This document shows, one piece after another, positions 20,189 through 30,178 of a DNA stretch of 64,000 nucleotides. The stretch lies in the NCBI GenBank assembly GCA_963169105.1, contig OY720643.1, forward strand, positions 129,756,041 through 129,820,040. Direction: 5' to 3'. This DNA is from Ceriagrion tenellum. Its lineage: Eukaryota; Arthropoda; Insecta; Odonata; Coenagrionidae. Within the stretch, counting starts at the first letter, position 1. Every line of letters starts with the position of its first letter. A program made the translations under genes and the position numbers. The notes beneath the pieces were generated by a model, which was given only the letters and a program-made list of their open reading frames with translations, searched no databases and was not told the origin of the DNA.

Positions 20189-21301
20189 TTATGATAAATC
20201 TTTAGAATATTGGATGTTAACTGAAAATTTTCCGTCATATAACACTTCGACACTCCTGCTGTTTATTTTTAATTTAGGACAAATGATGGAAGCGTTGCAT
20301 ACATTGTCTGACCTAAAACTGAGCTTAGGAGGAAAGAAAATCTGTGAACTATTATAAAATTCAACAAATATACTTTTTCTGCTGTAGTGGAGATGCAACT
20401 TTCTGTGTGAGAACTTTATGAATCTTTCATGAAATACCTTTTGACATCATATTGTGAAATCTAGATGTATTCAGATGAAGCAATCATATTTGCAAGGTTA
20501 GGCTTACTGAGAGAGTATAGGTTGTTATGGATAAAATTGCTTGTAGACAAATAGAAGTTAAGGAATGCTGGTTATCCGAGTTATAGAAGAGCTTATTCAA
20601 TTTACTCAATTATGGTAATTTAAGAGAGTTTACAAGGATCAGTTAGAGAGGAGTGTGGTGTGAGACAATGATTTTATGGTCTGTCTGTAGTATACAATGT
20701 CATGTCTCTTTACAGGGAAACTCAATACAGCGAAATTTCGAGATAGTGTAATGAAAGCTGTAGATCCAGCATCTTAACACTTTGATCGTAATAAATTTCA
20801 TGTGGTGAAATTTTCTGTAAATTAGAATTACATTTTCATTCCAAACCTTCTCATTGCTTATGTAAAGCTGAAGTAATATATTCAGAATTGCTTATTTCTC
20901 TGTAAATGTGTGCTATTTGTTAGTAGCAATTTGGAACTTGTAAGTTTTTTTAATACTCAACACAAAACTTCAGTCTCATCTCAACCATCTGCATGGCTAT
21001 CATTGGCAATTCAACTTATTGCGATCCACACTTTTGAGTAGCTATAGCCATAATTTGTACTATTATGTAGTGCTCTACGCTCTGTCAAGGCCACTCATCT
21101 ATTTACTTATAATGCAGCAGAGAATTACTGCTGATTTCCTATGTATAAATACCAGATGTAATGTGTTCTCATCTGTTCCTTGTCACAGTCCTTTTTGGTC
21201 CATGTTCATCTGTTTTCACACCTCATGAGCCGCATGCCAAAGTTTTTCTCCTCCTTCTTTTGTCTCAGTATGATAGTGTTCTTTGTAAATTATTTTTGGC
21301 T

Positions 21302-21483
21302 ATTATCATTATGACAGTGAAGTATGTTCAACATCTTTGATTGGTACTTGAAGCTAATGAGCAATGGCATTCAGTTAACCCACCACTGAGGTGGCTTGCA
21401 GGGAGGAATGTACCTATGTGAGATAGGTACTCAATTAAATTAAAACTGATGAATGTGAGATCCTTATGTGTTGGTATGCCATT
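21302..21483 (+). repeat. 182-bp direct repeat, copy 2
   Basis: Same sequence as 20007-20188, offset 1295 bp. Confidence 0.9.
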
Positions 21484-21920
21484 ATTTCTTTAATTAATTA
21501 ATTAATGATTTTGCTCAGAATCCTTCCAATTACTTCCTACCTCAAGCAATTATAAGCCAAAGCCAGTGCTAACTATTTTTTTCAAATAATTCATTTCTAT
21601 GTGATCATTCTGCTCTATTGTCGTCTTCCATTATGTCTAACTCTGAAAAATCTTTGTCAATCTAGTCCTGAAAATTTTCATAGCCTACATCTTTTCATGA
21701 TATATCTTCACCCCACACCTTTCATACAGTGTCTTAAATAACATGGACATTTACTATATTTTTAGGGAGACAGGCTAGTTCATGTATACTACATAAAATC
21801 TAACAAGTGAGACATCTGCTACCTACATACAATGATATTTCCCCATCTCTATTACCTGAAAAAGGGGGACGTCTCTCAATATAAAAGCGTCTCAGGCTCA
21901 ACTTTGTGGAAGTAATTGAT

Positions 21921-22098
21921 ATTGATATACATTTCAAAATGAAAGACAATGGTAACTTTCCACGCAGAATTTTTAATATTTACCGACCATGGTTTCAGCA
22001 CCTAGTGCTCATTATCAAGGTCGGTACCTTGGTCGGTGATAATTAAAAATTCTGTGTGGAAAGTTACAATTGTCTTTCATTTTTAAATGGATATCAAT
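21921..22098. mobile_element. PLE-derived hairpin element, 178 bp
   Basis: Two 69-bp arms (21921-21989 and 22030-22098), inverted and about 88 percent alike, surround a 40-bp centre with a hammerhead-like core on the minus strand. The layout equals two Penelope-type terminal repeats joined with no coding interior. It lies inside the 5-kb inverted-repeat element. Confidence 0.72.
21981..22022 (-). ncRNA. Hammerhead-like motif with altered core (TTGATAA)
   Basis: Minus strand: GACC, TTGATAA, T, AGCAC/GTGCT stem, GAAA, CCATGGT, C, GGTA. Spacing is that of a PLE hammerhead, but C3 is T and G8 is A. These two residues pair with each other in the folded ribozyme, so the change is compensatory in principle. 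Confidence 0.5.
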
Positions 22099-23664
22099 AG
22101 GGACATCTCTCAATTTGAAATTAAATAATGAGGCAAGTATTAGCTCTATTGTAAGGCTGTACATTTTCCCGGCATATATCTAGCAAATAAAAAACTCTCG
22201 CCTGTTCCACTGGGTCAGCAGCTCCATGACTCCTGTCATTTCGAATAATGACACATTTTTCATCCTTAGGGGTTCATAATGCCATCCACTCAAATTGGCT
22301 GGTATTGATATTTATTTAGTTTTAAAGTGAGAACCCCTGGAGATGAAGTACTAGTCATTCTTCGAAACGTCAGGATGTATGGAGCTGATAACCTGACGGA
22401 ATAGTCGACATGACCTTTAATCATTAGCGCTATTGGTAGATACTATAATATTTGGTTTTAGTAAAAGAACAACAGAATTAGTTTTTCAATAAAAACTTTA
22501 TTATTTAAATTTTACTTTTCCAGTCCATATTTGAATATCATAAAGATATCTCTCTCTTGTCAGTCAAAAGCAAGTCACTTCTGTAGTGCCACATCCTCAA
22601 GTTTTGCTTGAAGTAGTCTGTTGCTCTCTGTGTCTTTTAATTCTTAATTTGAATGATTGCTGGCAAACTTATTATGAAACAAACTGAATTACAACACACG
22701 GTATTTACCGTCAAACCAAAAATAATTTTGATGGTGATTCATAATAAACTTTTCAATACTTCTATTATATTTTCCTCCAGCTCTGTGTCTAGTTGGCAAT
22801 TTAACTCTGTCAAAAATATTTTTTTCGGTGATAATTGTTCAAATAAATTATTTTCCTTATAAAAAATAGCTCTGCCTCTGGTTACAATTTCATTTCTTCA
22901 AAGAAGTACTCTATCCCATTAATAGTGTAAAATCATTCCTTTTAGTTTATAATTTTTATTGAAGTTAATGGGCTAGTCAATATATAAGAAGATGATTTGG
23001 TGTGCTCAGCCATCATTGCTGAGACAGACTGCAAATACTGGGAATGGAGCATATCAGTAATTTATAAATCTTTCAGCGTGAAAATTTGCTGATAATGACA
23101 TCAGTTTGCACCATATTAGTAATGCTGTACTTAAGGAACACAGAATGTTCCTTTTCTTCTGTATATTTCATTCGAGGTTGAGACCACACCTTCAGAATTG
23201 TTACGATAGAATTGAATTACAATCCTTGACCTTTCACTCTCCTAAGTCAATGTATCATGTATCAGTAATTTATCGGTTGTGAATTATCTATGACAGCATT
23301 AGATTTATATTTGTTCTTTCCTTATATTCCATGTCACAACTTTAGTCTTTTCATTTAAAATAACGCCTTGTTCACTCAAAATAAATTCTATGAAGAGCAT
23401 TTGCTACTCACTGCTAAAATTTTATCACCTCTTTTCGCCCAGTTCGCATGATTGCTCCTTTCCGAGCATATAAACAACTTGAAAATGCCTCTGTTGCGAT
23501 ATTTTAATTATCGTTATTCATTTTTTCTGTTTTTAGTGGTATGAGAACTATTGCTAATACTCTCTCCGGTCGTTAGAGCACACGAAAACTAACCGGAGGT
23601 TCGATTTGCTTCATAAAACCAAACCTCTCGTTAACGTGAAGATTAACTTAACGTCTACGTTACT

Positions 23665-23701
23665 TGACGTGAAGTTTAACCAGACATAATAAAACCGGCC
23701 C
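23665..23701 (-). repeat. Inner element right terminal inverted repeat
   Basis: Reverse complement of the left end with about three differences. Confidence 0.82.
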
Positions 23702-23822
23702 TACATGTCGTGCCCTCAATCAGAAGGCTTCGTGGCCGTGGGGCTTAAGGGGCTCGCCCCATAAGCTCTGCATAGTGATGTGATTACTTTGAATTTCCTA
23801 GAAATTGTGCCCCAAGGCACCC

Positions 23823-23850
23823 TTAACATCCGTCACGCGATGCCTCCTTG
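23823..23850 (-). repeat. Outer element right terminal inverted repeat
   Basis: Pairs with 18547-18574, two mismatches. Confidence 0.82.
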
Positions 23851-24639
23851 TTAGTAGCAGTCTATGAGTACCATTTTGCTAGTTGACGACTAGTTCACGC
23901 GCTTCTTAGCCGATGGTGGCTTACTACTAAGGAATCTATGAATATAACCATTCGACTTTTATTGTTTAGATTAACACCTGACGTAACATTTACACTTTTA
24001 TTTTAAACATTTTGTAATACTACCACTAGTCATTAATAATTTAAGCATCGCTACCAGCCGAGTGGTAACCGAATCGTCCTTGCGCCAACACGGCTTGCTG
24101 CCAATCGGTTGCGCCTAAACGGACGAGCCGTAATGTCCTAGACCCAATATTTTCACTGTTAGCATTCTGTAGGTACGTGAAATTCTTATATTGATTGTGA
24201 TATATATCTCTTCATCTTTCGTCGCTTATTGTTTGTCTAATCAAGTTCAAAGTCTGAGTGGATACAGATACTAAGTACAGGAATTACTAAAGATGTCATT
24301 TCCGATAATAATAAATTTTCTCGCATCAATACCGAATTATTTCGGCATATTTTTCCGACTTCCCTCGCACCCTATTGCATGGCGCTCCATGACTAATTGA
24401 TGTTGCAGAGGATTCAATAAGCATACGTGAAGCATTTTTATGAGCGTAACTATAATTAACTTAAAAAGAATCTACCAACATAATTGGCAATAGGATATTA
24501 TTGAAGGGTAAATTAATCATTGACGGTTGACTTTGTTGTATTTTACGACCACTGCCCTTTAATTTTGAAAATATTGAAATTGACTTTATAATTTTTGGTG
24601 GAAAACATCACAAACGAAATTATTTTTTTTGGTTGATCT

Positions 24640-24735
24640 ATGTGGCGTATCTGACCGTCAGTGTAGAGACCTGGGTTCGATTTCCGTGCCAGTTTATGGG
24701 TTTTATTGCCAATATCCTCATGTTGTGGTACTGAA
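24640..24735 (+). mobile_element. Possible tRNA-derived SINE fragment
   Basis: GGGTTCGATTTCCGTGCC at about 24673 fits a polymerase III B box (GGTTCGANTCC with one change). An A-box-like TGGCGTATCTGA precedes it by about 40 nt. No tail or duplication was found. Confidence 0.4.
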
Positions 24736-25891
24736 TAAATGTAATATGTAGTTGCAGTGGCTGGCATATGATCTGAGATTGTGATAATACGAAAGGAATA
24801 AATTATCACTGAAAAAAATATTGATTGTATAAATTCACTTTCGCAATGGTCGGTCAATTGTGCTACACCGTATCACCATCTCAATTCTAGAGGAATTTAG
24901 GCGGGGGGGTGTATATTACTCTTGTCTATATCTGCTCCCTATGTCCCTGCACCAACACATGAGGCTGTAAATGAAGTACCTACTTTGTGCATTTCACTGT
25001 GATATAAGACATAGCCTGGATAATGTCGGTTGCATCTATTGGCAAAACGGAAAAGCCAGCAATTTTCTCCGGAAACGAAGCATAATAGCTCCAAGAGAAT
25101 CCGGGGAATGTGGACCCTGTTAGTATCCGTATTTTGTGATGCGTAAAAACTATTTTCATTCGTCCGGATTTTGAATATTTCCGGTTGCAATTGGCTTTCT
25201 CAGTATTGACACGTTTTCGAAGAAAGGGCGATGTGAACTAGTTCCTGCGTGTACCTCCTCCTAATCGTAGACACCGATGAGAATATGCGTTCCGGCACTA
25301 TACATGCAACGAGGGAGCATGAAAACCGATTGACCAAGATGCCGACGTTCTTCATTGTGATTCGCTCGTTCCGTTTGCACAGGCAGAAGTAGGCCGACCG
25401 TAAATTATTCGATGGAGCCTTACCGGCCGTGACGTCACGTAGAGGCGGCGTTCGCTCGACCTGGTCATAGAGCGTCACTTCCACGCCTCTACCTTTCTTC
25501 ACCCCGTGGCATTGGTGACGTCATAGCCATTCGATAAACGGGAACTGCTCTGTAAGAGCGAGGAGAACCGTTTCAAAAACCGTCGATTGAAATCGATTGA
25601 TTACAACCGATGAGGATGAGGGGCGGGGTGTGGCTTACCTTTGGTTGTGCACCACATTGCCTCTTCCTCATCTCTTGTGTGTGTGTGCGGCACGGGTTCT
25701 CCAACTGACTCCTCATTCCTCCCTCCCCCATTGTCTCCTTTCCCCCGCCTACTCAGTTCCTCTTCCCTCAAAGGATGATGCACCTGCAGCCATGCAACCA
25801 GCCCCCCTCCCCCCTTGGATATCTTATATGTCTCCTCCTGCAGCCCCCTCGTGCGGAGGATCTCCAATAATCTCGGACCAGTACGGGGGAA

Positions 25892-25924
25892 CGTGAGGAG
25901 CACCGCACAGCGGTGCTCCTCACG
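25892..25924. repeat. Perfect hairpin, 15-bp arms
   Basis: CGTGAGGAGCACCGC, 3-nt loop ACA, then the exact complement. Strong GC-rich stem. Confidence 0.88.
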
Positions 25925-26190
25925 GTTACGGTTGACGCACGTGGCCTAGTTAGACTTGGGCTAGGTGACGCTGACAGTGGTTGCGACGTTGAAAATGTGG
26001 AACGTGCATTATATTCGAAAAAGTGCTTCATATGAGTCCGTGAAGTTCATAGCCTTGATTATGCATGACTGAAATTAAGTTGGAACATGATTTAGTTCTA
26101 TCTATTGCACAAAAAGCACAATATTACTATTGCAATAAGCACAATTGCACAATAGCACATTAAGCAGACATTAAAATAGAGGAATTTTCA

Positions 26191-27102
26191 GTAGTGGTAG
26201 TTAATTGTCGTAGTTTATGAAGCAAGATACCCGAATTCCATCACCTTATAGAGAGTACCTATTCTGACATAATTATAGGAACGGAAAGTTGGTTAACAAG
26301 CGATATTGCTGATAGTGAAATTTTTCCAGTAAGTTTTAGAGTATACAGGAGAGATCGAGAGGGTCGATCGGGAGGGGGAGTATTTATTGCAGTTAAGAAC
26401 ACAATATTCAGAAAAATAAAAGTGATTCCCGATAATATAATAGAAAGTGTATGGCGTTCCATTCAATGTGCTAATTCAAAAGTAATATATGTTTGTGCCT
26501 ACTATAGACCACCCCATTCCGATGTACACTCAGTATTAGAACTCGGGAAACAGGTCAGGTCCGTTAATTCCCATAGTAACGAACGACAGATAATTGTAGG
26601 TGGAGATGTCAATACTCCATCGAGAGATTGGAAAACATGCAGTCATAAGTCAGGAGGTAGGGACAAAGAAATCTGCGAGTCATTGCTTAACCTGTTCGCA
26701 TCATACGCACTACATCAAATAGTAAATTTGCCTAATAGAGGGGAGAATGTTCTCGATTTACTTGCCACAAACATCCCTGAAAAAGTTATTAAAGTTGAAA
26801 ATGTCGATGGAATAAACGACCACAAGATACTATACGTAAAATTTTCCCTAAATACTGAAAAACATTTTAAATTAAAAAGAAATATTTACCTTTTTAGTAA
26901 AGCAGATTTTAACGGATTTAGGCGTGACTTAAAGACATCTTTTGATAAATTCGTAAACATCAGCAAAAATAGTGATACAGACAATACATGGAAAGAGTTC
27001 CTCCAAATTACGCAGTCACTTGTCAACAGATTACACCTCATAAGTATAAGAGTGAGAATAGGGAACCAAGGTGGTACAACGCAGAGGTTAGAAAATGTTT
27101 AA
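26191..27102 (+). pseudogene. LINE APE endonuclease domain
   Basis: The frame gives VVVVNCRSL, a stop at 26218-26220, then DIIIGTESWLTSDIADSEIF (the E of GTESW is catalytic in this family), GRSGGGVFIAVK, YVCAYYRPP, IIVGGDVNTPSRDW (GD-N motif), VLDLLATN and GINDHKILYVKF (DH motif). All expected active-site segments of an APE-like nuclease are present in order. A single early stop and a frameshift near 27035, before the RT part, disable it. The open stretch from 26422 starts at an arbitrary ATG. The true domain starts upstream. Confidence 0.85.
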
Positions 27103-28329
27103 AACGCCAACGAGTTAGCCAAGCGAAACTAAGTAAAATGAACAAAAATGTAGCTAATAGCGACCTAAAAAATACTATCGAACATTATAAAATTTGTAAA
27201 GCAGCCGCAAAAACAGCCCTTAGAAAAGCGTTAAGTGAATTCAAGAGAAAATTACTTGGAGAACAACTAGAGGGAAATCCGAAAGCATTTTGGTCATATG
27301 TTAGGGAAGTACAGGGAACAAAAAAATCAACGGTTAATCCCTTGAAAAACAATAGAGGCGAAATAGTAACTTCCAGTTTAGATAAGGCTAATTTGTTGAA
27401 TTACTTTTTTCAGAGTGTTTTTAATCAACCTGTGCATAGTTTCCGCGAAACCATACCAGACCGATTTCAACATCCAATGCCCCCGATCGATATATCTTGT
27501 AGCGGAATCGTATCCTTACTAAGTAACATTAGCCCGAACAAGTGCTCAGGTCCTGATGAAATTCCAGCTCGTGTGTATATAGAATTAGCTTTCGAAATGG
27601 ATCCGTATGTTAAAGTAGTATTTAAGAAATCCCTCGAAGAACACGCGGTTCCCAAAGACCGGAAGATGGCAAACGTGACCCCAATTTATAAAAGCGGAGA
27701 TAGGGAACAGCCATGTAATTATAGACCAACATCGTTAACGTCACAATCATGTAAAATTATAGAGCACATAATAGTTACATCAATAATGGGACACCTCGAC
27801 AGGCAGGATTTATTGATAACAAACCAGCATGGGTTCAGAAAGGGACGGTCTTGCGAAACTCAATTAGGTCTTTTTGTCCATGATATTTTGGTTTCCGCAG
27901 AAGGTAACGTACAGGTAGACGCAGCGTTTCTTGACTTTAGAAAAGCTTTTGACAAGGTTCCCCACTGTAAGTTACTCGCGAAGTTAGCATCATACGGAAT
28001 AGACAGTAATATAGTAGGCTGGATAGGAGACTTCTTTCATGAACGCGTTCAAAGGGTGGTATTAGATTGTGTCAGCTCAGGCGAAGTAAAAGTTACATCG
28101 GGTGTTCCCCAGGGAAGCGTGATAGGCCCAATTTAATTTCTTCTCAACGTAATTGACTTGAATACATTAGTAAAAAATAGCAAGCTCCGTCTTTTTGCCG
28201 ATGATGCAGTAGTGTGTAAGGAAGTTAGAAATGAAGAGGACAGGCAGTCTTTAGCTAAGGATTTAGATGCGATTGATGATTGGTGTGATAGATGGCAGCT
28301 AGAATTAAATTTGAAGAAATGTCGATATT
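26988..28329 (+). pseudogene. LINE reverse transcriptase domain
   Basis: After the frameshift, this frame reads EPRWYNAEVRKCLKRQR, FWSYVREVQGTKKS, SPNKCSGPDEIPARVY, MANVTPIYKSGDR and CNYRPTSLTSQSCKIIEHII, NQHGFRKGRSCETQL, AAFLDFRKAFDKVPH (motif A), KVTSGVPQGSVIGPI (motif B), then a stop at 28134 where leucine is expected. In the same frame KLRLFADDAVVCKEV (motif C, FADD) and WQLELNLKKC follow. Order and spacing fit CR1/L2-type LINEs. The catalytic aspartates are intact. Inactivation is by few changes, so this copy is not very old. Confidence 0.88.
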
Positions 28330-28389
28330 GAACTTTTGGAAAAAGAATGGCTTTCCCCGGAATAATTATAGCATGAAAGAATAGAAAAT

Positions 28390-28954
28390 ATCTAACGTAG
28401 AATCTATTAAATACTTAGGCGTCACCATCACTGAAGACATGTCATGGGGGAAACACATCAGGGAAATAACCTGTGTAGCAAACCGTAGATTAGGATTCGT
28501 GAAAAGGGTTCTAGGCTAATGCGATGAGAGAATACGAGAAAGAAGCTATTTTACACTTGTCAGGCCTCATTTAGAATATGCCGCTAGTATATGGGATCCG
28601 TACGAGGAAGGTATGATAAAAGAATTAGAGCGTGTGCAAAGGAGATCCGCTAGGTTTGTTAAAGGCCGTTATGATAATTGTATAAGTTTTACGAGTTTAA
28701 TAGAAGAACTAGGATGGGAATTACTATCAGAACGCAGGTTAATGTTTAGGTTAAACCTTTTAAGTAAATTCGAAACAGAGTTGTTCACAGATGACGTTAG
28801 ATATATATTGAGAACCCCTGCGTATTATGCTAGGATTGATCATATTAACAAGATTAGAGAGATAGATTGTCGTACCGATAGATTTAAAATGTCATTTTTC
28901 CCGCGTACCATGAGAGAGAACAATTGGCAGCGTAGCAAAGGGATAGGTGGGTGA
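28390..28954 (+). pseudogene. LINE C-terminal region after the RT
   Basis: Reads VESIKYLGVTITEDMSWGKH, RLGFVKRVLG, a stop at 28517-28519, RERSYFTLVRPHLEYAASIW, and then the open part from 28613: ELERVQRRSARFVKGRY, ELGWELLSERRLMFRLNLLS, NKIREIDCRTDRFKMSFFPR. This is the thumb and connection region common to the CR1/L2/Jockey group. The same words reappear at 43456, 45750 and 48360, allowing family comparison. The final stop at 28952 is the likely natural end of the ORF. Confidence 0.85.
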
Positions 28955-29180
28955 AATATAGTTAGAGTAGTCTGTAGTGCATGATGCATGTAATAACAAC
29001 CGATAATCCCTTCCTTATTATGTAGATACTAACCATCTAGCTGCATGTGACCCTATTTTCTAGCATGTCTCCCTTAAATATCCTAGTTGCATGTCAATAG
29101 TGCATGTTTGGTGATCTTCACCCCCTGCCACACACCCTCGTGGTGGCTCGCAGGGTATTGCGTAGACGTATATGTATTGA

Positions 29181-30036
29181 TCTCACGTCCTTGAGGATTC
29201 GAGGGATGATGCAACGGAGCGTAATTGATACCAGTTTGATGACGCGTATCCAAGCAAAATTCAGCTGATAGATGGTAATTTACTGATAATAATCGATTTT
29301 TCTTAATATATGTGGTAGGCAAGGAGTATGTGTGATTCTATTCTTCCTGTTGGAATGTATATTGAGCAAGAAGGGGAACCGTGTCGTGTCGTCAAACCAT
29401 TAAATGGAGTTGTTATTCAAGGTTGTTATTGCAATTTAGTTTGCAATTTTCAGAGACGATAATTATTTTTTGCACTGAACTCTTGTGTGTATGGATTATG
29501 TTTAATAATTCCCTAGAAGACATCGTTTTTCATCTGCGCCACTCCAAAATAAATTTCCCATTGCGGTTTGGACGAAGGAAGTGGTGGTCACATATCCCGC
29601 TGTCGCAAGGTGATGAGGTCGCGCGTCAAGGATGCAATGCATTCATACCGCTCGTGTACTTCGGACTAGAATAGTGTCAGCTTACCGCACCGGGTGCATC
29701 CACATCCAGGGTTGCGGGTGGACACTGGTACATGTGCGGAGGTGGGCTGCGAAATAAGGGAGCCAACTCAAAGAATACGCAGTCGTAATTAAAAAACGGC
29801 AATATCGGAGGGTGAGGAGGCCATCATTTGGTTGGCCAAAAAAGTCATTTCTTATGTAGCAGAAGAGAAAGCTGAAAGGAGAAAAATAGATAATCAGAGT
29901 CCTGGAATACACAGTACTGGACCTAGTAAATGAAAGAAGAAATTTTAACGACAGCACGCGTGTATGCACGATATATGTACACGCAGATACGTGTGGCTTT
30001 ACGGACGCGTGGACTAATGCTCTAAATTAGAACTAC
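29181..30036. other. No gene seen
   Basis: Mixed composition. Open frames at 29381-29674 (plus) and 29682-29969 (minus) show no family pattern. Confidence 0.4.
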
Positions 30037-30178
30037 ATGTTATTTCATGGATTCCAAAAAGGCATGTCCTGTGAAACCCAACCAGCCCTTTTTCTTCACG
30101 ATGTTCTTTTCTCTGGAGAAAGGCACACCCTGGTAAACGCAATATTTTTAGATGTCAAAAAAGCTTTCTATAAAGTTA
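30037..30178 (+). pseudogene. Small LINE reverse-transcriptase fragment
   Basis: MLFHGFQKGMSCETQPAL, FLHDVLFSGE and IFLDVKKAFYKV correspond to HGFRKGRSCETQ...FLDFRKAFDKV of the LINE at 26181-29180 (finger region through motif A). Only about 47 codons survive. The rest of the element is missing on both sides. Confidence 0.75.

Larger units (their letters stand above)
18707..23701. mobile_element. Inner 5-kb terminal-inverted-repeat element, no transposase seen
   Basis: Begins GGGCCGGTTTTATAATGTCT, and about 37 bp of it is found inverted at 23665-23701 with few differences. TAC flanks both ends (18704-18706 and 23702-23704), consistent with a 3-bp duplication. The subterminal regions are rich in GTTAACG-like words. 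The 5-kb interior is AT-rich, and no open frame exceeds about 105 codons or shows transposase motifs. It is therefore either non-autonomous or carries captured non-coding DNA. Inside it are a 182-bp direct repeat pair and a PLE-derived hairpin. Confidence 0.75.
18547..23850. mobile_element. Outer terminal-inverted-repeat element with TTA duplication
   Basis: Starts CAAGGAGACATCGCGTGACG and ends with the inverted copy (two differences over 28 bp), flanked by TTA at 18544-18546 and 23851-23853. Three-base TTA/TWA duplications are typical of the PIF/Harbinger group (known), but no transposase is visible, so the class is inference. Without the inner 5-kb insertion it would be only about 310 bp, that is, MITE-sized. 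Confidence 0.75.
23854..26180. other. Unassigned; holds a SINE-like piece and a hairpin
   Basis: No gene was recognised. 24640-24735 has tRNA-like promoter boxes. 25420-25930 is GC-richer, with a perfect 15-bp-arm hairpin at 25892-25924. Open frames here (25200-26031, both strands) overlap one another and carry no domain. Confidence 0.4.
26181..29180 (+). mobile_element. CR1/L2-like LINE, nearly full coding length, inactive
   Basis: The most complete retroelement in the window. It has an APE endonuclease (26191-26830), reverse transcriptase (27250-28330), C-terminal region (28390-28951), and a 3' UTR ending in the family hairpin at 29121-29165 with GTAGACGTATATGTA beyond. The 5' UTR is missing or unrecognised. 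Related pieces lie at 30037, 36926, 43456, 45750, 46780 and 57578. These LINEs copy themselves by target-primed reverse transcription. Confidence 0.88.
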
